This document shows, one piece after another, positions 24,896 through 34,036 of a stretch of DNA of 64,000 nt (the stretch's first letter is position 1; each line of letters opens with the position of its first letter). Below the pieces are notes generated by a model, which was not told the DNA's origin, ran no database searches, and saw only the letters and a list, made by a program, of their open reading frames with translations. The position numbers were made by a program, and so were the translations under genes. This DNA is from Isosphaera sp. (GTDB lineage Bacteria > Planctomycetota > Planctomycetia > Gemmatales > Gemmataceae). The stretch is from contig PNKH01000010.1 in NCBI GenBank assembly GCA_013822345.1, forward strand, positions 38,317-102,316, read 5' to 3'.

Positions 24896-25345
24896 ATGCG
24901 GCGGATCGACGGACACCCGTTGTGGGTCGGAACCGCCCGCGACGCCCGGGCCATCCAACAGGTACTCGGCGCGGGGATCGAGGCGGTCGTCGATCTCGCC
25001 CTGATGTGCGAGCCGGTCGCGCCGCCGCGGGACCTGGTGTACCTCCGGTTCCCGCTGCTCGACGGGGCGGGGAACCCGCCGTGGCTGATCTGCGCGGCGG
25101 TCCACGCGGTCGAAGGGCTGGTGCGGCTGCAGATCCCGACGCTCGTGGCGTGCGACGGCGGGATGAGCCGGTCGGTGGTGATCGCCGCCGCGGGGCTGTG
25201 GTGGCTGACCCCACAGACCCCGCCCGACGAGGTGCTGCGGCGGGTCGCCGCCGCCGGCCCGGCCGACGTCCACCCCGCCCTCTGGGCCGACGTGAAGCGG
25301 TTCGTGTTCACCGTGACGGAGGCGTTCTACCAGCCGCGAGAGTGA
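24896..25345 (+). CDS. Dual-specificity phosphatase-like protein
   Basis: The protein is 149 aa, 17 nt after the HicB-like gene. A CX5R loop is visible in ACDGGMSRSVVIAAAGL near residues 84-95, and the WVGTARDARAIQQVLG start resembles cysteine phosphatases of the DSP type. The residue before the catalytic Cys is Ala instead of His, and the Asp loop is unclear. It may still act on phosphate esters, but activity is uncertain. Confidence 0.65.
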   Translation: MRRIDGHPLWVGTARDARAIQQVLGAGIEAVVDLALMCEPVAPPRDLVYLRFPLLDGAGNPPWLICAAVHAVEGLVRLQIPTLVACDGGMSRSVVIAAAGLWWLTPQTPPDEVLRRVAAAGPADVHPALWADVKRFVFTVTEAFYQPRE

Positions 25346-25383
25346 CGGCGGGCTTGCCGGACCGGCAACCGGGAGGTGCAAGG

Positions 25384-27357
25384 ATGTGCGGGATCGCGGG
25401 GATGTTCGACCTGAGCGGCCACCGGCCGGCCCCGACAGGGGTCGTGCCGGCGATGGCCCGGGCCATCGTCCACCGCGGACCCGACGAAGACGGCTTCCTC
25501 ACCCGCCCGGGCCTGGAGCTGGCCAGCCGACGCCTCTCGATCGTCGGCCTCGCCGACGGCCGCCAGCCCATCAGCAACGAAGACCAGACCGTCTGGACCG
25601 TGTTCAACGGCGAGTTCTACGACTACCGCGAGACGAAGGCGCAGCTGGAGGCGAAGGGCCACGTCTTCCGCACCCACACCGACACCGAACTCGTCCCGCA
25701 CCTGTGGGAAGAACACCGCGAGGGGATGTTCGATCACCTCCGCGGGCAGTTCGCCATCTGCCTCTGGGACAGCCGCACCCGCGAGGTGATCCTGGCCCGC
25801 GACCGGGCCGGCATCTGCCCCCTCTTCTACACCACCCTCCGCCACGACGGCACCGACTGGCTGCTGTTCGCGTCCGAGATGAAGGCGCTGTTCGCGTCCG
25901 GCCTGGTCGAGGCGAAGGCCGACCTGCAGGGGCTGAACCACGTCTTCACGTTCTTCGCGATGCCCGGCCCGACCACCGTGTTCGCCGGCGTCAAGTGCCT
26001 CGCCCCCGGCCGCTACCTCCACTTCAAACTCGGCCCCGGCACCACCCCGGAACAGGCCACGCAGCAGAAGACGTACTGGCGGGTCACCTACCCGGACCGC
26101 GGGCAGGAGCACGACGGCGACGAGAAGCAGGTCGTCGACCGGTACGAGGAGCTGCTGTTCCGGGCGGTCCAGCGGCGGCTCCAGGCCGACGTCCCGGTCG
26201 TCTCGTACCTGTCCGGCGGGGTCGACTCCAGCCTCGTCGTCGCGATGGCGAACAAGGCCCTCGGCCGCCCCATCCCGACGTTCACCGTGTCGGTCAAGTC
26301 GAAGGGGTTGGACGAGGAGTCGGAGGCGCTGCAGACCGCCCGGCACCTCGGCTGTTCGCCGGTCGTGGTCGATTGCGGCCGCGACCAACTGCGGGCCGGA
26401 TACCCGGAGCTGATCGCCGCCGCCGAGTTCCCGGTGGTCGACACGTCGTGCCTCGGCCTCTTGCACCTGGCCCGGTCGGTCCACGCCCACGGGTACAAGG
26501 TGGTGCTGACCGGCGAGGGGGCCGACGAGTGGCTCGCCGGGTACTCGTGGTTCAAGATCCACCGCCTCGCCGGGTGGACGGACCGGATCCCCGGCGTCCC
26601 GCTCGGGTACGGCCTCCGCCGGCTGTTCCTCAAGCTGAGCGGCCAGCCGGCGTTCCCGTACTCCGTGTACAAGGCCGGGCAGCGGGTGATGGGCGGACCG
26701 AACGGGTGGTTCGACCTCTACGGGGTGATGAGCCTGAACAAGCTCCGGTTCTTCGCCGGGGCCGCCCGCGACGCGGTGCTGAACCGGTCCGCGTGGGACG
26801 ACATGGAACTGTCCCCGGACCTGCCGCGGTGGCACCCGTTCCACCGGCAGATGTACTTCGGGGCCCGGGTCATGCTCCCCGGCCACCTGCTCGCCAGCAA
26901 GGGCGACCGGATCACCATGCACTCGTCGGTCGAGGGCCGGTACGCGTTCCTCGACGAGGACGTGCTCGCGTACACCGCCACCCTCCACCCGCGGTGGAAG
27001 CTCCGCGGCCTGTTCCGGGACAAGTTCGTCGAGCGGAAGGCGGCCGAGCGGTGGCTGCCGAAGGAGGTGGCGTGGCGGCGGAAGCACATGTTCCGCGCCC
27101 CGATGGACTCGTGGGCCCGCGTCGGCGGGGAGTCCGCGTCGTGGATCGACCAGGTGCTGTCCGAGGACTCACTCCGGAAGGCGGGGTACTTCGACCCGGC
27201 GGCGGTGGCGGCGGCCCGGGAGCGGGTGGCGAAGCCCGGCCGGGGCCTCGCCCGGACGAGCCTGGAGATGGGGCTGACGGCGGTCACCGCGACGCAGCTG
27301 TGGCACCACCTGTACCTCGGCGGCCGGCTGTGCGACCTCCCGGCCGCGGTCTTGTAG
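25384..27357 (+). CDS. asnB: Asparagine synthetase (glutamine-hydrolysing)
   Basis: The protein is 657 aa and makes asparagine from aspartate, glutamine and ATP, or amidates a related substrate. Processing of Met1 would expose the catalytic Cys2 of the N-terminal amidotransferase domain (MCGIAGMFD). The ATP-pyrophosphatase motif SGGVDSS lies at 277-283. The length fits the longer AsnB/amidotransferase class seen in planctomycetes and in polysaccharide clusters. The stop codon lies at the start of the inverted repeat at 27354. Confidence 0.93.
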   Translation: MCGIAGMFDLSGHRPAPTGVVPAMARAIVHRGPDEDGFLTRPGLELASRRLSIVGLADGRQPISNEDQTVWTVFNGEFYDYRETKAQLEAKGHVFRTHTDTELVPHLWEEHREGMFDHLRGQFAICLWDSRTREVILARDRAGICPLFYTTLRHDGTDWLLFASEMKALFASGLVEAKADLQGLNHVFTFFAMPGPTTVFAGVKCLAPGRYLHFKLGPGTTPEQATQQKTYWRVTYPDRGQEHDGDEKQVVDRYEELLFRAVQRRLQADVPVVSYLSGGVDSSLVVAMANKALGRPIPTFTVSVKSKGLDEESEALQTARHLGCSPVVVDCGRDQLRAGYPELIAAAEFPVVDTSCLGLLHLARSVHAHGYKVVLTGEGADEWLAGYSWFKIHRLAGWTDRIPGVPLGYGLRRLFLKLSGQPAFPYSVYKAGQRVMGGPNGWFDLYGVMSLNKLRFFAGAARDAVLNRSAWDDMELSPDLPRWHPFHRQMYFGARVMLPGHLLASKGDRITMHSSVEGRYAFLDEDVLAYTATLHPRWKLRGLFRDKFVERKAAERWLPKEVAWRRKHMFRAPMDSWARVGGESASWIDQVLSEDSLRKAGYFDPAAVAAARERVAKPGRGLARTSLEMGLTAVTATQLWHHLYLGGRLCDLPAAVL

Positions 27358-27426
27358 GGTGGGCCGAGTCTTCGAGTCCCACCCGAGCACGGAAGAGGTG
27401 GGACTCGAAGACTCGGCCCACCCTAC
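27354..27426. repeat. Perfect 30-bp inverted repeat, family F1
   Basis: Arms 27354-27383 and 27397-27426 pair perfectly around a 13-nt loop. The left arm overlaps the asnB stop codon. The same arms recur at 42023-42132, and a related form at 47227 and 60604. Confidence 0.75.
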
Positions 27427-27504
27427 CGCCGGTGCGACCTGCCGGCGGCCGGTTTTTGAGTTGCATTCCGGAGGCCGGTGGGTTCTAACTCGGACCCCGA
27501 CACG

Positions 27505-28635
27505 ATGTCCTACGCCCTGCAAACCCTCTGGCACGAGAAAGCGCGGTACGCCTCCGGCGTGCTGGCGGTGGCGTTCTCGGCCGTGCTCATCGCGCTGCAG
27601 TGCGGGCTGCTGCTCGGGCTGTTCAAGATCACCTCGATCCCGATCGACAACACCCGGGCGGACGTGTGGGTCGGGGCGACCGCGGTCCCGAGCGTCGACC
27701 TCGGGAAGCCGATCCCGGGCGGGTACCTGAGCCGGGTCGACGGGCGGCCCGGGGTGGTGTCGGTCGAGCCGTACATCGCCAGCTTCGCCAACTTCACCAA
27801 GCCGACCGGCGGGACCGAGCTGTGCTACGTCCTCGGCAGCCTGCTCGACGACAACACGGCCGGGGCCGCCGGGGTCCTCTCCCGGGAGCAGCGGGAGGCC
27901 CTGGCGATGCCGTTCGCGGTCGTGGTCGACGAGTCGGACCTCGGCCGGCTGGCCCTGGACAAGGACGCGGACGGGGTGCCGAAGATCAACGGCAAGCGGG
28001 TCCACCTGGTCGGGACGGTGAAGGGGCTGAAGAGCCTGGCCGCCCCGTGGGTGTTCTGCTCCCTGCACACCGCCCGCCAGCTCCTCGGGCCGATGCTCCC
28101 GCCGGACCACGTCACCTACCTGCTGGCCCGGTGCGACTCGCCGGCCCGCGCCCGGGAGGCGGTGGCCGAGCTGCGCGAGCAGTACGGGTCGGACATGGTG
28201 GCGTACACCGCCGAGGAGTTCTCGTTCCAGTCCCGGTGGTACTGGCTGACCCGGACGAAGGCCGGGCTGGCGATCGGGTACGCGGCGTTCCTCGGGCTGC
28301 TCGTCGGCCTGGTCATCACCGCCCAGACCCTGTACTCGGCGACGGCGGCCAGCGCCAAGGAGTTCGCCATCCTGCTGGCCCTGGGCATCCCGCGGTGGCG
28401 GATCTCGCTGATGGTCCTGGCCCAGTCGTTCTGGGTCGGGGTGATCGGGATCGGGTTCGCCCTGCCGGTGTGCCTCGGGCTCCGCGCCCTCGGGGCGCAG
28501 TTCGCGATCGACGTGGACCTGCGGTGGGAGGTGCTGGCCGGGACGGCCGTCATCACCGTCGGGATGGCCCTGGTGGCCGGGACGCTGGCCCTGCGCTCGG
28601 TCCGGCAGATCGAGCCGATGTCGCTGCTGCGGTAG
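27505..28635 (+). CDS. ABC transporter permease (FtsX/DevC-like)
   Basis: The protein is 376 aa from the ATG at 27505. One membrane segment near residues 17-38 (VLAVAFSAVLIALQCGLLLG) is followed by a large periplasmic domain and three membrane segments near the C-terminus, the FtsX/MacB topology. It forms a permease for an exporter with the ATPase and adaptor genes directly downstream, an order typical of DevBCA-type systems. The substrate is unknown. Confidence 0.85.
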   Translation: MSYALQTLWHEKARYASGVLAVAFSAVLIALQCGLLLGLFKITSIPIDNTRADVWVGATAVPSVDLGKPIPGGYLSRVDGRPGVVSVEPYIASFANFTKPTGGTELCYVLGSLLDDNTAGAAGVLSREQREALAMPFAVVVDESDLGRLALDKDADGVPKINGKRVHLVGTVKGLKSLAAPWVFCSLHTARQLLGPMLPPDHVTYLLARCDSPARAREAVAELREQYGSDMVAYTAEEFSFQSRWYWLTRTKAGLAIGYAAFLGLLVGLVITAQTLYSATAASAKEFAILLALGIPRWRISLMVLAQSFWVGVIGIGFALPVCLGLRALGAQFAIDVDLRWEVLAGTAVITVGMALVAGTLALRSVRQIEPMSLLR

Positions 28636-28728
28636 GGTCATTAGTCAATCGTCCTTGGTCATTAGTCTTTGGGGTGCCGGGTTGTGGGTTGTCCGAGGAC
28701 CAATGACAATGACTAAGGACCAATGACC
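28636..28728. repeat. Imperfect inverted repeat, family F6
   Basis: GGTCATTAGTC-type sequence on the left is answered by AATGACTAAGGACCAATGACC on the right, and it fills the gap between the permease and ATPase genes. A second copy sits at 38641-38755, before rplB. Confidence 0.55.
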
Positions 28729-29436
28729 ATGCCCGCCGCCAGCCTCCGCGGGATCGACCTGGTGAAGACCTACGGGGACGGCACGGCCCGGCGGGCCGCC
28801 CTGCGGGACGTGAACATCGACCTGTTCCCCGGCCAGCTGGTGCTGCTCATGGGGCCGAGCGGGTCTGGGAAGTCGACGCTCCTGGCGGTCCTGTCCGGGC
28901 TGCTCGAACCCGACAGCGGGCGGGTGCTGGCGGACGACGACGGGCAGCTGCGCGACGTGTGGCAGTTGTCCCCGAAGGAGCGGGAGGAGTACCGCCGGCG
29001 GAATACCGGGTTCATCTTCCAGGGGTATAATTTGTTCCCGGCCCTCACCGCCCGTCAGCAGTTGGAGATCGTGCTGAAGTGGGGGAGCGGGGTCGGGAGC
29101 GGGACCGCCCGGCGGCGGGCGGACGAGATGCTCGACCGGCTCGGGCTGGAGCCGAACAAGCACAAGAAGCCGGCCCAGCTGTCCGGCGGGGAGAAGCAAC
29201 GGGTGGCGATCGGGCGGGCGCTGGCGAAGGACCCGGGGTTCCTGTTCGCGGACGAGCCGACCAGCGCCCTGGACTGGGAGAACGGGCGGAAGGTGATCGA
29301 GCTGTTGCGGGACGCCGCCCACGAGCGCGGGGCGTCGATCCTGGTCGTGTCGCACGACCACCGGATCCTGCCGTTCGTGGACGTGCACTACCACCTGGAA
29401 GACGGCCGCCTGGAGCGGCGGCCGCTGCCGGCCTAA
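28729..29436 (+). CDS. ABC transporter ATP-binding protein (DevA/LolD-like)
   Basis: The protein is 235 aa from the ATG at 28729; an ATG at 28723 inside the repeat is also in frame. Walker A GPSGSGKST (42-50), signature LSGGEKQR (151-158), Walker B FLFADEP and H-loop His209 are present. The Q-loop is FIFQGYNLFPALT. It powers the exporter with the permease before it and the adaptor after it. The sequence just upstream (AAGGACCA) comes from the inverted repeat. Confidence 0.93.
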   Translation: MPAASLRGIDLVKTYGDGTARRAALRDVNIDLFPGQLVLLMGPSGSGKSTLLAVLSGLLEPDSGRVLADDDGQLRDVWQLSPKEREEYRRRNTGFIFQGYNLFPALTARQQLEIVLKWGSGVGSGTARRRADEMLDRLGLEPNKHKKPAQLSGGEKQRVAIGRALAKDPGFLFADEPTSALDWENGRKVIELLRDAAHERGASILVVSHDHRILPFVDVHYHLEDGRLERRPLPA

Positions 29437-29451
29437 CCGCGGAGGCTTCCG

Positions 29452-30582
29452 ATGGCCACCCTTCGACGAGTCCGCCCGGCGCTGTACGTGGCCGGGGCCG
29501 CGCTGGCGGTCGGGTGCCTGGTCGGGGCCCGCGCCCTGACCGCCGCGAGCGGCCAGTCCGACGCCCCGAAGACCGCGGGCCCGGCCGCCACCGGCAAGGC
29601 CGGCGGCCCGGTCGTCCTCGGGACGGTCGACAGCGACCCCCCGCCGGTGTCGTACGGGCTGCCGCCGGTCCTGCCGTCCGGGACGGTCGCCGAGGTGTTC
29701 GTGAAGGACGGGCAGGAGGTGAAGGCGGGGGACAAGCTGTACGCGTTCGACACCACCGTCCCGACCCGGGAGCTGGAGAAGGCGACGGCCGCGGTCGGGG
29801 TGGCGGCGGCGAAGGTCGAGGAGGCGAAGGAGGGGGTGAAGCGGCACGCCGGCGAGGTCAAGGTGACGGAGCAACTGATCACCAGCGCCGACGAGCGCCA
29901 GCGGCGGCTGGCGGACGCCTACAACCTGACCCGGGAGACGGTCCGGGACGGGCTGCAGCGGAGCAACCCGAACCTGACCGAGGCCATGCTCCAGACGCTG
30001 CTGAGCCGCAACCCCGAGGTGTTCAAGGCGAACGTCGACTACGCGGTGGCGCTGAACGACCTGAAGGCCCTGGAGACGAAGCTGAAGGTGCTGAAGGCGG
30101 CCGACCCGCAGGTGTTCGTGCGGGAGGCGGAGGCCGGGGTCGGCCTGGCCAGGGCCGAGCAGGCGAAGGCCCAGAGCGTGGTCGACCTGTGCACGATCCG
30201 GGCGAAGCGGGCCGGGACGGTCGAGCAGGTGAAGGTGAGCGAGGGGTCGACGCTCGGGGTGAGCAGCCGGGACCCGGCCCTGTGGCTGATCCCGGCCGGC
30301 CCGCGGGTGGTCCGGGCGGAGGTGGAGGCGGACTTCGCCCACCGGGTCGGGGACGACATCAAGGGGCGGGAGGTGACCATCGCCGACCACTCCGACCCGA
30401 AGCTGACGTACCGGGGGAAGGTGCTGCGGCGGGGGACGACGTTCCTGCCGAAGCGCGGGGAGGCGCTGGTCCCGAGCGACACCCGGGTGCTGGAGGTGGT
30501 GGTCGAGGTGCTCGACCCGGCCCCGCCCGGCAAGCCCCCGCTCAGCATCGGCCAGCGGGTGCGGGTGAACCTGGGGCAGTGA
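29452..30582 (+). CDS. HlyD/DevB-type membrane fusion (adaptor) protein
   Basis: The protein is 376 aa with an N-terminal membrane anchor (LYVAGAALAVGCLVGARAL). A biotinyl-lipoyl-like half precedes and follows a coiled coil of about 150 residues (VEEAKEGVKRHAGEVKVTEQ...). The C-terminal beta domain is typical. It links the inner-membrane exporter to an outer-membrane channel; no TolC-like gene is adjacent. It lies 15 nt downstream of the ATPase gene. Confidence 0.88.
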   Translation: MATLRRVRPALYVAGAALAVGCLVGARALTAASGQSDAPKTAGPAATGKAGGPVVLGTVDSDPPPVSYGLPPVLPSGTVAEVFVKDGQEVKAGDKLYAFDTTVPTRELEKATAAVGVAAAKVEEAKEGVKRHAGEVKVTEQLITSADERQRRLADAYNLTRETVRDGLQRSNPNLTEAMLQTLLSRNPEVFKANVDYAVALNDLKALETKLKVLKAADPQVFVREAEAGVGLARAEQAKAQSVVDLCTIRAKRAGTVEQVKVSEGSTLGVSSRDPALWLIPAGPRVVRAEVEADFAHRVGDDIKGREVTIADHSDPKLTYRGKVLRRGTTFLPKRGEALVPSDTRVLEVVVEVLDPAPPGKPPLSIGQRVRVNLGQ

Positions 30583-30624
30583 CCCGACCCGGGGCGTCGC
30601 ACCCCGTCGCACCCGGCCCCCGAA

Positions 30625-30725
30625 CCCAGGCCGCTGGCCTGGGCTGAGGGAGGGCGGCCCTTCGGGCCTGAGGCCGTCTGAGCACCGAAGGTGCGTCCTC
30701 CCTCAGCCCAGGCCAACGGCCTGGG
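30625..30725. repeat. Inverted repeat, 29-bp arms with one mismatch
   Basis: Arms 30625-30653 and 30697-30725 pair with a single mismatch. The left arm carries CCCAGGCCGCTGGCCTGGG, itself palindromic. It sits 18 nt before the GTG of the squalene/phytoene synthase gene. Confidence 0.7.
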
Positions 30726-30742
30726 AGGTGTGACGGAACCCC

Positions 30743-31609
30743 GTGACCCCATCACCCGCCGTCAGCCCCTCCTTCCTCTTCTGCCGGGCCGTCACCCGCC
30801 GGGCGAACAGCTCCTTCCCGGTCGCGTTCCGGCTCCTGCCGCGGGCCCAGCGGCGGGCGATGGACGCCCTGTACGCGTTCCTCCGCCTGACCGATGACCT
30901 CGGGGACGAGCCGGGCGACCCGGCGGCGAAGGCCCGGGCCCTCGCCGCCTGGCGCGACGACCTCCGGGCGGCCCTCGCCGGCACGTTCCGACACCCCGTC
31001 TTCCCGGCCCTCGCCGATGCCGTCCGGCGGTACGGCATTCCCCCGCGACACCTGTTCGACGCGGTCGACGGGGTCGAGTCCGACCTCCGCCCGGTCCGGT
31101 TCGCCACGTTCGACGAGCTGTACCCGTACTGCTACCGGGTGGCGTCGGCGGTCGGGCTGGCGTGCGTCCGGGTGTGGGGGCTGCGGCCCGGGGCGACGTT
31201 CGCGGAGGCGGCGGTCCCGGCCGAGGCCGCCGGGGTGGCGTTCCAGCTCACCAACGTGCTGCGCGACGTCGGCGAGGACCTGGCCCGCGGCCGGGTGTAC
31301 CTGCCGGCCGACGACCTGGAGCGGTTCGGGTGCCCGCCGGAGGCGTGGCCCGGGCCGGGGTTCCGGGCGATGATGCGGTTCCAGGCCGACCGGGCGCGGG
31401 ACTACTACCGCCGGGCGGCGGGGCTGGAGCGGCTGCTGACGCCCGGCGGCCGCGGCATCTTCCGGGTGATGTGCAGGACGTACCGCGGGCTGTTGGACGA
31501 GATCGAGCGCGGCGGGTTCGACGTGCTCTCCCGGCGGGTGCGGGTGCCGGGGTGGCGGAAGGGGCTGATCCTGGCCGGCGGGTGGGCGGCGAAGTGGGGG
31601 TGGGCGTGA
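30743..31609 (+). CDS. Squalene/phytoene synthase family protein
   Basis: The protein is 288 aa from a GTG at 30743. It condenses two prenyl diphosphates head to head. The first aspartate-rich motif is LTDDLGDE (D51-D55) and the second is DVGEDLARGRVYLP (from 175). The length and the motif set suit squalene or phytoene synthase, possibly of the HpnC/HpnD type in hopanoid or carotenoid synthesis; the sequence alone does not decide. No other isoprenoid gene is adjacent. Confidence 0.88.
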   Translation: MTPSPAVSPSFLFCRAVTRRANSSFPVAFRLLPRAQRRAMDALYAFLRLTDDLGDEPGDPAAKARALAAWRDDLRAALAGTFRHPVFPALADAVRRYGIPPRHLFDAVDGVESDLRPVRFATFDELYPYCYRVASAVGLACVRVWGLRPGATFAEAAVPAEAAGVAFQLTNVLRDVGEDLARGRVYLPADDLERFGCPPEAWPGPGFRAMMRFQADRARDYYRRAAGLERLLTPGGRGIFRVMCRTYRGLLDEIERGGFDVLSRRVRVPGWRKGLILAGGWAAKWGWA

Positions 31610-31616
31610 GCCGGGT

Positions 31617-31673
31617 GAGCCGGGAGCGCGAGCGACCGGAGCAACGGCCTCCGGTCGCTCACGCTCCCGTCTC
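31617..31673. repeat. Inverted repeat, 25-bp arms, family F4
   Basis: Arms 31617-31641 and 31649-31673 have two mismatches. It resembles the perfect repeat at 22772. The right arm overlaps the 3' end of the opposing gene and can serve as a bidirectional terminator. Confidence 0.6.
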
Positions 31674-32096
31674 GCCCCGGCGGCGCCGCACCCACCACCA
31701 CCCGGCCGAGGCCGCCAGCAGCCCGCCGACCCCGACCGCCAGGCCGACCGCCTTGTCCGGCCGCTCCGGCGCGAACTCGGTCGCCGACCCCGCCACCTCG
31801 AACGGCTTCTCGTCCCGGTGGCCGACCGACTCGACCGCCGCCTTGTAATGACCCGGCCCCGGCCGCGGCAGCCGGCACACCCCCTTCTCGTCGGTCCGGC
31901 CCTGCGCCACCACCGCCCCGGCCGCGTCGGTGATCGTCACCCGCGCCCCCTCCGCCGGGGTGTCGTCGTCGAACGCGGCGAGCAGCACGACCACCCCCGG
32001 CTCGCCGCCGGGGAGCGAGACGCTCAGTTGCAGGTCGTGGGCGGCGGCCGGGGCGGCGAGGAGCAAGGCGGCCGCGGCGGGCGGGTAGTATCGCAT
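31659..32096 (-). CDS. Secreted carboxypeptidase-regulatory-like protein with C-terminal membrane anchor
   Basis: The protein is 145 aa from the ATG at 32096. It has a signal peptide (PPAAAALLLAAPAAAHD), a single beta-rich domain with the EGARVTITDAAG pattern of CarboxypepD_reg or related folds, and a C-terminal helix ending WWWVRRRR. It probably sits in the membrane with its domain outside. Function unknown. It diverges from the gene at 32200. Confidence 0.65.
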   Translation of the reverse strand: MRYYPPAAAALLLAAPAAAHDLQLSVSLPGGEPGVVVLLAAFDDDTPAEGARVTITDAAGAVVAQGRTDEKGVCRLPRPGPGHYKAAVESVGHRDEKPFEVAGSATEFAPERPDKAVGLAVGVGGLLAASAGWWWVRRRRGETGA

Positions 32097-32199
32097 GGAG
32101 GCATGGTACGCCCCGGGCCGCGGGTGGTCGAATACCCGGCCGGGCGGTAACGTCAGTGGGGTGCCGGGAGTCCGGCACCGCGAACGGAGGAGAGAGGTG

Positions 32200-32751
32200 A
32201 TGACCCGCACGATTGTCGCGGCCGCGCTGGCGGCGGCCCTGGTGGGCGGGGCGGCGGACGCCGCCGACCTGAAGTCCGGCCCGCAGGCCGGGGCGAAGGT
32301 GCCCGGCCCGTTCAAGCCGTTCAACGTGAACGGGGAGGACGCCGGGAACAAGGCGTGCCTGTACTGCAAGGCCGGGGACAGCCCGACGGTCGCGGTCTTC
32401 GCCCGCAACCCCGACGACCCGGCCCTGCACAAGCTCGTCGCCGCCCTGGAGGCGGCGACCGCGAAGCACGCCAAGGCCGAGCTGAACGGGTTCGTGGTGT
32501 TCTGCTCCGCCGAGGCCGGGTTGAAGGAGAAGCTGGCGGCGTGGGCCGAGAAGGCGAAGCTGAAGAACGTCGTCCTGTCGATCGACGCGGTCGAGGGTCC
32601 GGACAAGTACGACATCAGCAAGGACGCGGAGGTCACGGTGCTGCTGTACAAGGACCGGGTGGTGGCCGCGAACCACAGCTTCGCCAAGGGGAAGCTGACC
32701 GACGGGCACGCCGAGAAGATCGCCGCCGAGATCGCCAACCTGGTGAAGTGA
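32200..32751 (+). CDS. Secreted thioredoxin-like protein
   Basis: The protein is 183 aa from the ATG at 32200, with GGAGGA upstream (a GTG at 32197 is also in frame). The signal peptide is followed by VPGPFKPFNVNG and ACLYCKAGD, a CxxC motif in a peroxiredoxin/thioredoxin-like setting that I recall as common in planctomycete secreted proteins. Redox function is inferred. Confidence 0.65.
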   Translation: MTRTIVAAALAAALVGGAADAADLKSGPQAGAKVPGPFKPFNVNGEDAGNKACLYCKAGDSPTVAVFARNPDDPALHKLVAALEAATAKHAKAELNGFVVFCSAEAGLKEKLAAWAEKAKLKNVVLSIDAVEGPDKYDISKDAEVTVLLYKDRVVAANHSFAKGKLTDGHAEKIAAEIANLVK

Positions 32752-32763
32752 GCAGCCCGGCCG

Positions 32764-32831
32764 GCGAACCGCGACCGTCAAGGGAGCGGGTGCGGTTGTG
32801 AAATACCCGCTCCCTGACGGTCGCGGTTCGC
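32764..32831. repeat. Inverted repeat, family F2
   Basis: GCGAACCGCGACCGTCAAGG... on the left pairs with the mirrored sequence ending at 32831, with one bulge. Two more copies lie at 47894-47973 and 50371-50442. Confidence 0.65.
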
Positions 32832-33087
32832 CCGGCGCCGCCGACCCGGACTCTTCTGCCCCATGAGTGGGCACCGGCCGGTCCGAGAGCACCTCTTCAC
32901 ACCGCCCGAACCCGCCACCCGTTATCATGTTACCGTCGGTCGCTCGCCGGGACCTCCGTCCCGGCACGCCGGGTGCTTTAATCTCCTCGCCCCCCGCGAC
33001 CCCTTTCGCGGTCCCTCCCCTTGCCGTCCCACGAACCCACACCGGGCCCCGGCCCGGCCGACCCCACACGCGCGAGCAGAGACAACG

Positions 33088-33942
33088 ATGCACCCGGAAC
33101 CGAGGTTCGGCTTCCTGATCGACATGGACGGGGTGTTGTACCGCGGGACGGAACTGATCCCCGGGGCGGAGCGGTTCGTCCGCGAACTCCGGGATCGCGA
33201 CATCCCGTTCCGGTTCCTGACCAACAACAGCCAGCGGACCCGCCGGGACGTGGTCGCCAGGCTCGCCCGGATGGGGATCGAGGTCGAGGACGAGCACGTC
33301 TACACCTGCGCGATGGCGACTGCCCGGTTCCTGGCGTCGCAGAAGCCGAACGGGACGGCGTTCGTGATCGGCGAGGGCGGGCTCTTGAACGCCCTCCACC
33401 AGAGCGGGTACGCGGTCGTCGACCACGACCCGGACTACGTCGTCGTCGGCGAGGGCCGGACGTTCAACCTGGAGCTGGTCGAGGCGGCGGTGCGGATGAT
33501 CCTGAAGGGGGCGAAGCTGATCGCCACGAACCTCGACCCGAACTGCCCGACCCAGAACGGCCTGCGGCCGGGGTGCGGGGCGCTGGTGGCGCTGCTGGAG
33601 ACGGCGACCGGGGTGCGGGCGTTCTCGGTCGGGAAGCCGAGCCCGGTGATGATGCGGGCGGCCCGGAAGGAGCTCGGGCTGACGACCGACGAGACGACGA
33701 TGATCGGGGACACGATGGAGACGGACATCCTCGGCGGGGCGCAGCTCGGGTTCCACACGGTGCTGGTGCTGAGCGGCGGGACCAGGCCGGACGACCTGCC
33801 GCGGTACGCGTACCGGCCGGAGGTGGTGGTGCCGTCGCTGGCCGAGTTCGCCGACCTGATGGACCGGCACGGGTGGCGGCCGCCGTGGCGGGCCGGGGCG
33901 AACGGGAAGCCGGCCCGCGGGCGGGAGGCGGTCGGGGTTTGA
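33088..33942 (+). CDS. HAD-IIA family hydrolase (NagD-like)
   Basis: The protein is 284 aa from the ATG at 33088. It probably removes phosphate from small sugar or aromatic substrates. Motif I is DMDGVLYRG (D12, D14), the C2-type cap follows (SQRTRRDVVARLARMG), motif II/III LSVGKPSP, and motif IV MIGDTMETDI. The preceding 256 bp (32832-33087) show no recognisable gene. Confidence 0.88.
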   Translation: MHPEPRFGFLIDMDGVLYRGTELIPGAERFVRELRDRDIPFRFLTNNSQRTRRDVVARLARMGIEVEDEHVYTCAMATARFLASQKPNGTAFVIGEGGLLNALHQSGYAVVDHDPDYVVVGEGRTFNLELVEAAVRMILKGAKLIATNLDPNCPTQNGLRPGCGALVALLETATGVRAFSVGKPSPVMMRAARKELGLTTDETTMIGDTMETDILGGAQLGFHTVLVLSGGTRPDDLPRYAYRPEVVVPSLAEFADLMDRHGWRPPWRAGANGKPARGREAVGV

Positions 33943-34036
33943 CCGCGGGGAGGTTCGCGCTGGCGTCCCGGGAACCGATCCGATACACCTGTTAGGGGTT
34001 GTTGATGGTTCACCGGCCCTTCCCCGGATTACCCCG

